Below, one piece after another: positions 1-5,046 of a stretch of DNA of 5,212 nt (position 1 is its first letter; each line of letters opens with the position of its first letter). Both the position numbers and the translations under genes were made by a program. The notes under the pieces are model-generated. The model worked only from the letters and a program-made list of their open reading frames with translations. It was not told where the DNA came from and made no database searches. Source of the DNA: an uncultured Erysipelotrichaceae bacterium (GTDB lineage: Bacteria > Bacillota_I > Bacilli_A > Erysipelotrichales > Erysipelotrichaceae); the NCBI GenBank assembly GCA_902796465.1, contig CADBPK010000077.1, positions 1 to 5,212 of the forward strand, read 5' to 3'.

Positions 1-23
1 AATTTCGTTCCTTTCTTTGCCAT
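1..23 (-). CDS. 5' end of a leftward ORF, probably IS3-type transposase orfA (partial)
   Basis: Only seven complete codons are visible: ATG at 23-21 and then MAKKGTK, with the eighth codon starting TT (Phe or Leu). The start is supported by a strong Shine-Dalgarno GGAGG at 38-34, ten bases upstream. Short Lys-rich starts of the type M(A/S)KKG.KF are common in the helix-turn-helix first ORF of IS3-family elements, and the position 84 nt inside a TG-type terminus fits that. In that family OrfA binds the ends, and OrfAB, made by -1 frameshifting, is the DDE transposase. Seven residues cannot identify a protein, so the assignment rests mainly on the terminus. Confidence 0.5.
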
Positions 24-31
24 ATAGAAAA

Positions 32-62
32 ATCCTCCTGTACTCTAAGTGTACAAGAGGAT
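32..62 (-). promoter_or_regulatory. Stem-loop sequestering the ribosome binding site of the leftward ORF
   Basis: On the minus strand, 62-51 pairs with 43-32 in a 12-bp stem (one G:U pair, 38/56) with a 7-nt loop (50-44). The 3' arm contains the whole GGAGG (38-34) used by the ATG at 23. A run of five U follows the stem (32-28), so it could also act as a weak intrinsic terminator. In IS elements such structures limit transposase synthesis from transcripts entering from outside; that role here is inferred. Confidence 0.6.
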
Positions 63-88
63 AATCCCCGGTTTTTAATGACTGTCCC
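61..88 (-). promoter_or_regulatory. Candidate weak promoter inside the IS end
   Basis: On the minus strand GGGACA (88-83) and GATTAT (66-61) are separated by 16 nt and match the -35 and -10 consensus at four positions each. Transcription would begin near 54-52, after most of the 5' arm of the stem-loop, leaving the ribosome binding site free. Promoters built into the ORF-proximal terminus are usual in IS3 elements, but this match is modest. Confidence 0.3.
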
Positions 89-126
89 ATTTTACTGGGG
101 CAGTTCAATACTCCGGTTTTGTCAGA

Positions 127-1365
127 TTAATCTTCAGAGATCGTTCCGGTCAGGGTGACCTTGAATTCCTTTGTTTCTCCTTCACGGTCGACTTTCAGAT
201 CCAGGATGTCGCCGGCTTTTTTGTCCCGCAGTACTTTGGAAAGATCCGTATAACTGCTGATCGGGTTTCCGTCAGCTTCGATAATGCGGTCATATGACTG
301 CAGACCTGCAGCTTCAGCGCCGGATCCCGCGATAATATCGGTAATATAGAGACCTGCTTCGTATCTGCCGGTTTTCTGTCCGACTTCCTGCAGGTATACG
401 CCGATGGTTGCGCGGTTTGTTACGCTGCCGTACTGGATCAGCTGATCTGCCACTTCCATGGCGGTGTTTACAGGGATGGCAAATCCCAGACCTTCAATGG
501 TGGAACCGCTGCTCGTTAAGCCGGAATCCTTGGCATTGACAATACCGATCAGGTTTCCGTTTCCGTCGAACAGTCCGCCGCCGGAGTTGCCGCTGTTGAT
601 GGCGGCGTTCGTCTGGATGACTTCCATGGATTCATTGCTGATGACGACTTCACGGCTGGCAGCGGAGATAATGCCGTTGGTTACTGTGCCGCCCAGTGTA
701 CCGAGCGGATTGCCGATGACGACTGCGGTATCACCGACCTGAATCTTGGAAGAATCCCCGATCGTAGCCGGCACGAGATTTTCAGCATTGATCTTGACGA
801 TGCCGATATCAGCTTTTTTATCAGAACCGATCAGTTCAGCTTCATATTCTTTGCCGTCAAACAATGTGACAGTGATCTTCGTTGCATTTTCCACGACATG
901 ATGGTTTGTGATGATATAGCCGTCGGCGGAGATGATAACACCGGAGCCGGCTCCCTGTGCGGTATAAGAACCTCCGAAGGGACCCCAGCCGCCTTCCTGT
1001 TCGCTTTCAACAAGGATTTCAACAACACTCGGAGATGCTTTTGCGGCGATCTGCTGGAGCGACATCACACCGGAAGAAGTACTCATATTAGACGGTGTGC
1101 TTGTACCCGGATCAGCAGTTGTGTAAACAACGCTCGTTCCGGATGATCCAAACAGTTTCGTGGCAAGGAATCCGCCGCTGAATCCGCAAAGCAGTGAGAG
1201 GATGCAGCAGATCAGGATCGTCATTGCCGAATTATTGCGTTTTTTTCTGACCGGTGCTGCCGGTGACGGGGCAGCCGCCGCTGCCGGTTTATTCATGACC
1301 GAAATCTTCAGAGGTTCCGTATCTTCTGACAGTAAGTCTTTTTCATTTTCCTGATATTCACTCAT
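127..1365 (-). CDS. htrA: HtrA/DegP-like membrane-anchored serine protease with PDZ domain
   Basis: A 412-residue envelope quality-control protease that would degrade misfolded or damaged exported proteins at the outer face of the membrane. The N-terminus is a cytoplasmic tail of about 46 residues (acidic, then Ala/Pro-rich, then basic KKR), followed by one membrane span at about 47-69 and a Ser/Thr-rich linker to about 100. The trypsin-like domain (about 101-310) carries the triad His156 (TNHHVV), Asp186 (ADIGIV) and Ser261 (GNSGGG), with AINSGNSGG before the oxyanion region. A single PDZ domain covers about 318-408 (AGLYITDI...DRIIEADGNPI). Length and order are typical of Gram-positive HtrA; all catalytic residues are present. 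The ATG start has AGGAGG at 1380-1375, nine bases upstream. It lies 72 nt after the LRR lipoprotein gene with no convincing terminator between them, so co-transcription is likely. No CIRCE or CtsR-like operator was recognised. The stop is only 19 nt from the inferred IS end. Confidence 0.96.
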   Translation of the reverse strand: MSEYQENEKDLLSEDTEPLKISVMNKPAAAAAPSPAAPVRKKRNNSAMTILICCILSLLCGFSGGFLATKLFGSSGTSVVYTTADPGTSTPSNMSTSSGVMSLQQIAAKASPSVVEILVESEQEGGWGPFGGSYTAQGAGSGVIISADGYIITNHHVVENATKITVTLFDGKEYEAELIGSDKKADIGIVKINAENLVPATIGDSSKIQVGDTAVVIGNPLGTLGGTVTNGIISAASREVVISNESMEVIQTNAAINSGNSGGGLFDGNGNLIGIVNAKDSGLTSSGSTIEGLGFAIPVNTAMEVADQLIQYGSVTNRATIGVYLQEVGQKTGRYEAGLYITDIIAGSGAEAAGLQSYDRIIEADGNPISSYTDLSKVLRDKKAGDILDLKVDREGETKEFKVTLTGTISED

Positions 1366-1374
1366 ATCTAAATA

Positions 1375-1380
1375 CCTCCT
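1375..1380 (-). promoter_or_regulatory. Shine-Dalgarno site of htrA
   Basis: AGGAGG on the minus strand, nine bases before the ATG at 1365. It is a full anti-SD match and fixes the start of htrA. It also means htrA can be translated efficiently from a transcript that begins upstream of the LRR gene. Confidence 0.85.
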
Positions 1381-1437
1381 GACATCTGAAATAATAAGAA
1401 CGAAATGTGAAATCTGAGTGAAGACTGCAGATATTTT

Positions 1438-2586
1438 TTAAGAATTCTGGTCTGTTTTCAGTTCTTCGATTGAAAGGCCGGAGATCGGGGCGTAATCAGA
1501 GATCCTGTTGCCCTGGATTTCAAGATGCTTCAGTTTCGTCATATTTTTCAGTGCACTGATATCGGAGATCCAGTTATGGGATAAATCCAGATACTCCAGA
1601 CTGACCAGTTTTTCCAGGGGGCTTATATCATAGATGCCAATGATATAGGCATTGAGTTCAGTCAGATTGACCAGGTTCCTGAGCGGTTCAAGATCACGCA
1701 CGTAGGTCTTGCTGATATCAAGACTGGTCAGTGATGTCAGTCCTTTAATCGGGGATATATCTGTCAGGGTACCGTTTTTGGAGAGATCCAGACTTTCCAG
1801 TTCTTTAAGTGAAGACAGCGCAGACACATTGGTGATCATGTTGTCACCGGCATCCAGTGTTTTCAGATTCTGAAGCTGTTCCACAAAGGCGATGCTGGAA
1901 CAGTGATTTTTTGAGATATCCAGCAAGGTCAGGTTCTGCAGTTTTGATATATCCGCAAAACTGCTCGTTCCGATCCCGGACATCCGCAGTTTCTCCAGAC
2001 TTTCCAGTTTGGTTACGGAACGGATATCTGTTACGGGATTGCCGCTGATATCGAGATATCTCATCGCGGTAAGAGATTCCAGAGGCTTCAGGTCTTCAAC
2101 ACCCGTATTGCGCGAAACCAGCTTTTCCAGCGTCGGGATCTCGGCAAGAGGGGAAATGTCGGTAATACTGTTTCCGCTGATGTAGAGTTCTTTCAGATTC
2201 GGCAGGGCAGTCAGCGGACTCAGATCTGTAAATGAGCCGTTTCTGATATCCAGAGATTCCAGCTGACTTATTTCTGCCACTGAGGAAAGATCCCGCATGG
2301 AATCGCTTTTCAACGTCAGATCACGAAGATCTTTGACGTATTTCAGAGCGGAAGCGTCCTTGATGTTGTAGCCGCTGAGATCCAGTGTGTCCAGTCCGGC
2401 TACATTGCTTTGACGGATCGGCCCGCTTTCGATACCGGTTGCCTGGCGCATCGCTCTTTCCAGAGATGCATCATCCCAGTTGATCGCCTTGTCATCATTA
2501 CCGATCAGACCGCACCCGGACATCATAGTAATGAACAGAAAACCGGCAAGTGTTTTTCTGAGATTAACTTTGTATTTCGTTTTCAT
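1438..2586 (-). CDS. Leucine-rich repeat (SDS22/internalin-type) lipoprotein
   Basis: From the ATG at 2586 the product is 382 residues. It has a lipoprotein signal peptide: basic n-region MKTKYKVNLRK, hydrophobic core, and a lipobox-like MSGC with Cys25 as the predicted lipidated residue, so it would be anchored on the outer face of the membrane. A short segment (about 31-60, NWDDASLERAMRQATG) resembles the cap preceding LRRs in internalin-like proteins. About 14 tandem 22-residue repeats follow (about 62-371) on the pattern LxxLxxLDLSxNxIxDISPL. Such arrays form a curved protein-binding solenoid; the ligand is unknown. There is no C-terminal anchor. A 12-nt longer TTG start at 2598 is open, but the AGGAG at 2605-2601 would then be only two bases away; for the ATG the gap is 14, long but more credible. 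The gene is probably co-transcribed with htrA, which suggests an envelope role (inferred). Confidence 0.88.
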   Translation of the reverse strand: MKTKYKVNLRKTLAGFLFITMMSGCGLIGNDDKAINWDDASLERAMRQATGIESGPIRQSNVAGLDTLDLSGYNIKDASALKYVKDLRDLTLKSDSMRDLSSVAEISQLESLDIRNGSFTDLSPLTALPNLKELYISGNSITDISPLAEIPTLEKLVSRNTGVEDLKPLESLTAMRYLDISGNPVTDIRSVTKLESLEKLRMSGIGTSSFADISKLQNLTLLDISKNHCSSIAFVEQLQNLKTLDAGDNMITNVSALSSLKELESLDLSKNGTLTDISPIKGLTSLTSLDISKTYVRDLEPLRNLVNLTELNAYIIGIYDISPLEKLVSLEYLDLSHNWISDISALKNMTKLKHLEIQGNRISDYAPISGLSIEELKTDQNS

Positions 2587-2600
2587 ATCTATATTCAATA

Positions 2601-2605
2601 CTCCT
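2601..2605 (-). promoter_or_regulatory. Shine-Dalgarno site deciding the LRR lipoprotein start
   Basis: AGGAG on the minus strand, 14 nt before ATG (2586) and 2 nt before an in-frame TTG (2598). Neither spacing is ideal. The ATG is preferred because it is the stronger codon and leaves a standard-length lipoprotein signal peptide. Confidence 0.55.
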
Positions 2606-2629
2606 GTATATTATTTTTGCAATAAAGTC

Positions 2630-2635
2630 ATTATA
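2630..2635 (-). promoter_or_regulatory. Candidate -10 box for the LRR-htrA unit
   Basis: A perfect TATAAT on the minus strand, located after the rhomboid terminator. Transcription would start near 2623, giving a leader of about 37 nt with the AGGAG inside it. No good -35 lies at 16-18 nt (CCTTCA at 17), so the promoter may be weak or need an activator. Confidence 0.5.
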
Positions 2636-2678
2636 CGCCTGAAAAAGGAAAATGAAGGGATGAGTATTATTAAGAAAT

Positions 2679-2707
2679 AAAAAAGATGCAGTTCAGTGAA
2701 CTGCATC
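2679..2707 (-). terminator. Intrinsic terminator of the rhomboid gene
   Basis: On the minus strand, GATGCAGTT and AACTGCATC form a perfect 9-bp stem (2707-2685) with a 5-nt loop CACTG, followed at once by TTTTTT (2684-2679). The stem begins inside the rhomboid stop codon (TGA, 2708-2706), so termination is packed against the end of the gene and separates it from the LRR-htrA unit. The opposite strand also has five T shortly after the stem, but no rightward gene ends here. Confidence 0.9.
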
Positions 2708-3266
2708 ACTTTTTGAGGGCAAGTCCGTATACGGCTCCGACAGCGCCGCCAAGGATATGTGTGAGCTGTGAAATGCTGTCTGTCAGCATAACGCCGTCAT
2801 AGATCTGCTGTCCGATGTAGAGAAAGGCAACCAGTATCGTAGTGACAGGGATACCTTTTCCCGTTCCGGTCACGGATGCGAGAAGAATGAAGGCGAATAC
2901 AACACCGCTGGCACCGAGGAGCGAGGAAGTTGACAGGAGAATATGTGCGAGGCCGGTAATGAATGCCGTTACCCCGATGACTTCAAGAACTGTACGGCTT
3001 CCGTATTTTTCTTCCAGGATCGGTCCGAGGAGGAGAAACAGCAGCATATTATTCACATAATGACCGTAATCCGCGTGACCAAGCACATGGGTGAACAGAC
3101 GGACATAGAACAGCGGATCCTTCAGGGAACCGCGGTATACACTGAACAGAAGGGCGGTCGAAGCGCCGTGCGTCAGATATCCGGCGATCAGGGATCCGAG
3201 GGATATCAGCGCGAAAGATAAAATAACGGGTGAATTAAAACTGATCTTTTTCATGTTCAATATCAT
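2706..3266 (-). CDS. Rhomboid-family intramembrane serine protease
   Basis: A 186-residue polytopic membrane protein of the minimal six-helix rhomboid type, which cleaves transmembrane substrates within the bilayer. Approximate helices are 11-32, 71-88, 92-112, 118-133, 138-155 and 168-184. Between helices 1 and 2 is the L1 loop with YVRLFTHVLGHADYGHYVNN; His69 and Asn73 match the HxxxN oxyanion motif of helix 2. The nucleophile is Ser120 in GASG and the general base is His170 in THILGGAVGAVYG, so the Ser-His dyad is complete. No extra domain is attached. Two starts are possible, ATG at 3266 and ATG at 3254 (MKKISF); neither has a clear Shine-Dalgarno site, so the longer is kept provisionally. 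The gene is transcribed alone, divergent from the SseB gene and closed by its own terminator. Substrates cannot be inferred. Confidence 0.93.
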   Translation of the reverse strand: MILNMKKISFNSPVILSFALISLGSLIAGYLTHGASTALLFSVYRGSLKDPLFYVRLFTHVLGHADYGHYVNNMLLFLLLGPILEEKYGSRTVLEVIGVTAFITGLAHILLSTSSLLGASGVVFAFILLASVTGTGKGIPVTTILVAFLYIGQQIYDGVMLTDSISQLTHILGGAVGAVYGLALKK

Positions 3267-3298
3267 AGCACGTTGAAACAGTTTTTTCCGTGAAATGT

Positions 3299-3306
3299 TG
3301 TATACT
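3299..3306. promoter_or_regulatory. Candidate overlapping divergent -10 boxes
   Basis: The palindrome GTATAC (3300-3305) gives TATACT (3301-3306) on the plus strand and TATACA (3304-3299) on the minus strand. Both are reasonable -10 hexamers, placed to start transcripts about 16 nt before the SseB ATG and about 26 nt before the rhomboid ATG. Neither has a good -35 at 16-18 nt. If real, the two promoters would exclude each other. Confidence 0.35.
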
Positions 3307-3317
3307 GGTATGGAATT

Positions 3318-3321
3318 GAGG
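3318..3321 (+). promoter_or_regulatory. Shine-Dalgarno site of the SseB-family gene
   Basis: GAGG followed by T, seven bases before the ATG at 3329. It supports that start. Confidence 0.65.
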
Positions 3322-3328
3322 TAGTGCT

Positions 3329-4177
3329 ATGTCAAAGAAAAAGAAAAAAGGACCAACAAAGAAAAGAGTTGAAAATAAACCGGATCTTTCACCTGTAACG
3401 AATCCGTCGCTGAAAGAAGCGATCGCCGCACTGAAAGAAGGCAATACACCGGAGAAGCAGGAAAATCTGACGAAAGAGCTGAAAAAAGCAAGACTGCTGG
3501 CACCGTGTGATATAGACCTGGATCCGGCAGGAAAGGATAAACTGCAGATCAAGGCAAACCAGGTACGGTTTTTCCTGATCACGACGAATGACGGAAAATC
3601 GTTCTTCCCGGCTTTCACCGATGCGGAAGAAAGTTCCAAAATGTCTTTCGGTGACAAGGAAGCCCGCAATATCGTCAGGACGATCCAGGACTATGACAAG
3701 ATGCTGCAGGATCCCAACAACAAGGCGGAAGGAATCGTCATCAATCCTTCCACAGACAACATCGTCATCCCGAAACCGCTTCTCGGTGTGATCACCGGCC
3801 GGATCAAACAGGCTCCGACACCCGCTCCTGTACAGAAAAAGCCGACAGGCCTTTCCGCAGGTGCACCGGTCAATGCTATTTACAGCGAACCGGCCGTATA
3901 TCCGACCAAGATGGTCAATGCGGTCTATGATGCGTGTGAAACGATACCTTCCATCTCCCGTGTCTGGCTGAAACAGAAAACAGCCGGATCGATGATGGCA
4001 TTCTATCTGCCGGTGGAATGCGATGAAAATGATCCTGCAATACTGGAAAAACTGCGTGAGGCGGCTGAACCTCTCGCGAAGGAGATCCCTTTGGAATTTG
4101 TATTCTATACAAAGGAAATCGAGGAGAAGATCATACAGGGCGCTTTTGCGCTGTATGACAGGGAACTGGGTATCTGA
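3329..4177 (+). CDS. SseB-family protein (N- and C-terminal SseB domains)
   Basis: 282 residues, soluble, with no signal or membrane span. A Lys-rich tail (MSKKKKKGPTKKR) and a helical stretch lead into the SseB N-terminal domain (about 45-158: LTKELKKARLLAPCDID, FFLITTNDGKSFFPAFTD, GIVINPSTDNIVIPKPLL). A Pro-rich linker (about 161-178, QAPTPAPVQKKP) is followed by the SseB C-terminal domain (about 182-277, with SISRVWLKQK, AFYLPVE and IPLEFVFY strands). Known: the family is named for E. coli SseB, whose overproduction changes serine sensitivity; its biochemical activity is not established. The length is close to the E. coli protein plus the basic tail. It is the first gene of a two-gene rightward unit; its stop overlaps the next ATG as TGATG. 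Family assignment is good, cellular role unknown. Confidence 0.85.
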   Translation: MSKKKKKGPTKKRVENKPDLSPVTNPSLKEAIAALKEGNTPEKQENLTKELKKARLLAPCDIDLDPAGKDKLQIKANQVRFFLITTNDGKSFFPAFTDAEESSKMSFGDKEARNIVRTIQDYDKMLQDPNNKAEGIVINPSTDNIVIPKPLLGVITGRIKQAPTPAPVQKKPTGLSAGAPVNAIYSEPAVYPTKMVNAVYDACETIPSISRVWLKQKTAGSMMAFYLPVECDENDPAILEKLREAAEPLAKEIPLEFVFYTKEIEEKIIQGAFALYDRELGI

Positions 4178-4941
4178 TGGAAATCCGGACACTCGCACAG
4201 GAAGAAAAGAAAGACGCTCTGGCGCTTGCGGAAGAAGTATTCCTGAAACAGGATTCACTTGGCTATTCAGAAGAAGGAAGGGATTCCTTTCTTTCTTTTC
4301 TGAATGATCATGGTCAGGAACTGACGTATATCGGTGCTTTCAGGGAAACACTCTGCGGCATCATCGGATTCCGTCCGGATACATTCCATATCGCCCTGTT
4401 CTTTGTGAAAACTGAAGAACAGGGGAAGGGGATCGGGCATCTCCTCATGGAAACGATTAAAGATATCGCAAAAGAAAGAAACCTCGTCAGGATCACTGTC
4501 AACGCGGCGGAAACCGCTGTGCCGTTTTACCGGCAGCTCGGATTCACGGAGACGGACAGCCTGCAGGATCTCGGCGGGATCCGTTTCATCCCGATGGAAT
4601 ATCTGATGCAGAAGGAAGCACTCGGCCGGAAGGTAACGGTGATCATCGACCGTCCCTACGGCAGCCTGCATCCGTTTTATCCGGACACGGAATACACGTG
4701 CAACTACGGATATATAGAAGGAACAGACGCGCTTGACGGTGAATTCCAGGATGCGTATGTATATGGCCCCGAGGAACCGCTGGAGAAGTTTACCGGCACC
4801 GTGATCGGCATTGTATACAGGAAAAACGATATCGAAACAAAGTGGATCGTATCGGACAGGGATACATACGATAAACAGGATGTCATCAATACGATCGGAT
4901 TTATTGAACAGTATTTCGATACACAGATCATATGGAAGTAG
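4177..4941 (+). CDS. GNAT acetyltransferase fused to a short inorganic-pyrophosphatase-like domain
   Basis: 254 residues, cytosolic, two domains. Residues 1-145 are a GNAT N-acetyltransferase: strand ALFFVKTE, acetyl-CoA pyrophosphate loop Q82-G-K-G-I-G87, and motif AVPFYRQLGF (114-123). Its acceptor is unknown. Residues about 149-253 resemble family I inorganic pyrophosphatase: CNYGYIEGTDALDGEFQDAY aligns with the E. coli [20 protein letters not shown] segment, and RKNDIETKW with the later Asp/Lys cluster. By eye, Asp187, Glu189, Asp192, Asp218, Glu220 and Lys222 match E. coli D65, D67, D70, D97, D102 and K104, so two Asp have become Glu. The domain is about 105 residues against about 175 and lacks the C-terminal Tyr-Lys part, so PPi hydrolysis is uncertain; another phosphate ligand or a regulatory role is possible. 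The ATG shares one base with the SseB stop, indicating translational coupling. There is no frameshift between the domains. Confidence 0.85.
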   Translation: MEIRTLAQEEKKDALALAEEVFLKQDSLGYSEEGRDSFLSFLNDHGQELTYIGAFRETLCGIIGFRPDTFHIALFFVKTEEQGKGIGHLLMETIKDIAKERNLVRITVNAAETAVPFYRQLGFTETDSLQDLGGIRFIPMEYLMQKEALGRKVTVIIDRPYGSLHPFYPDTEYTCNYGYIEGTDALDGEFQDAYVYGPEEPLEKFTGTVIGIVYRKNDIETKWIVSDRDTYDKQDVINTIGFIEQYFDTQIIWK

Positions 4942-4965
4942 GGGAAACAAAGTTTCCTCTTTTTT
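4940..4965 (+). terminator. Intrinsic terminator of the SseB-GNAT/PPase unit
   Basis: AGGGGAAAC (4940-4948) pairs with GTTTCCTCT (4952-4960): nine pairs, one of them G:U, with an AAA loop, followed by a T run through 4965. The stem starts within the TAG stop codon. It separates this unit from the downstream polyphosphate gene, which therefore needs its own promoter. Confidence 0.88.
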
Positions 4966-4966
4966 G

Positions 4967-5010
4967 TTCACACAGAATTCATTTTTCATTCATGCAGAGC
5001 TCATTTTTCT
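4967..5010 (+). promoter_or_regulatory. 11-bp-period direct repeats, candidate Pho-box-like activator site
   Basis: Four hexamers start at exact 11-bp steps: TTCACA (4967), TTCATT (4978), TTCATG (4989), CTCATT (5000). Units alternate: 1 and 3 share 8 of 11 bases, 2 and 4 share 9 of 11. Known: PhoP/PhoB-type regulators bind tandem repeats of about 11 bp (TTAACA-like in Bacillus, CTGTCAT-like in E. coli) located about -60 to -20 from the start of activated genes. With the -10 at 5015-5020 these units fall at about -60 to -20. Regulator identity is inferred; no regulator gene is in the window. Confidence 0.4.
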
Positions 5011-5014
5011 TTTT

Positions 5015-5020
5015 TATTCT
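5015..5020 (+). promoter_or_regulatory. Candidate -10 box for the polyphosphate polymerase gene
   Basis: TATTCT, with a predicted start near 5027 and a leader of about 20 nt. There is no good -35 at 16-18 nt, which would suit a promoter whose -35 is replaced by an activator bound to the 11-bp repeats. Confidence 0.35.
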
Positions 5021-5032
5021 TTCCTCAGACAG

Positions 5033-5038
5033 AAAGGA
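5033..5038 (+). promoter_or_regulatory. Shine-Dalgarno site of the VTC-domain gene
   Basis: AAAGGA, eight bases before the ATG at 5047. It supports that start. Confidence 0.7.
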
Positions 5039-5046
5039 AAGCACAT

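Larger units (their letters stand above)
1..107 (-). mobile_element. Partial IS3-family (IS150-like) insertion sequence, ORF-proximal end
   Basis: Seen: read leftward, the stretch begins TGAACTGCCCCAGTAAAATG at 107, contains an imperfect inverted repeat (81-89 with 96-104), and 84 nt in reaches a ribosome binding site and ATG of an ORF that runs off the window. Known: IS3-family elements have 5'-TG...CA-3' ends, and IS150-group termini commonly look like TGNACTG followed by a C-run and an A-rich stretch, with the first ORF starting some tens of bases inside. Inferred: this is the left (ORF-proximal) end of such an element, with the boundary at 107/108. The 3 or 4 bases just outside (108-110, ATA, or 108-111) would be one copy of the target duplication; the other end is outside the window, so this cannot be tested here. 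The alternative is an ordinary gene with a structured leader. Confidence 0.6.
3264..3331. repeat. 8-bp inverted repeat over both divergent start codons
   Basis: CATAGCAC at 3264-3271 and GTGCTATG at 3324-3331 are perfect inverse copies. Each contains the ATG of one divergent gene, so the rhomboid gene (ATG at 3266) and the SseB gene (ATG at 3329) both begin in the context GTGCTATG. It may be chance or an operator-like symmetry. Confidence 0.4.

Noticed and set aside
67..120. Near-direct repeat CCCCGGTTTT (67-76) and CTCCGGTTTT (111-120) on both sides of the inferred IS boundary
   Set aside because: It is short, 44 bp apart, and does not fit a target duplication, which should touch the IS end; treated as chance.
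1381..1420. Possible separate htrA promoter (TATTAT with upstream TTCACT on the minus strand)
   Set aside because: The spacing is about 20 nt and both hexamers are weak, so no promoter is claimed.
1412..1432. Hairpin between the LRR gene and htrA (ATCTG...CAGAT with a bulged C and CTTC loop on the minus strand)
   Set aside because: The stem is short and interrupted and no T run follows, so it is not called a terminator; it could at most be a minor mRNA structure.
1438..2586. DNA repeats within the LRR gene as a CRISPR-like or recent tandem array
   Set aside because: The 66-bp periodicity reflects diverged protein repeats; units are not near-identical at DNA level.
3336..3366. A-rich Lys-coding stretch at the SseB start as a programmed frameshift site
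   Set aside because: The runs reach only about six A, and no alternative frame of interest follows; it is simply a basic tail.
3329..4258. Long open frames antisense to the SseB gene, up to 289 codons
   Set aside because: They have no family resemblance, are Cys/Arg/Phe-rich as mirror frames usually are, and the sense frame has clear SseB domains.
4267..4989. 240-codon open frame antisense to the GNAT/PPase-like gene
   Set aside because: It is a shadow of a well-supported coding frame, with no recognisable domain and no ribosome binding site.
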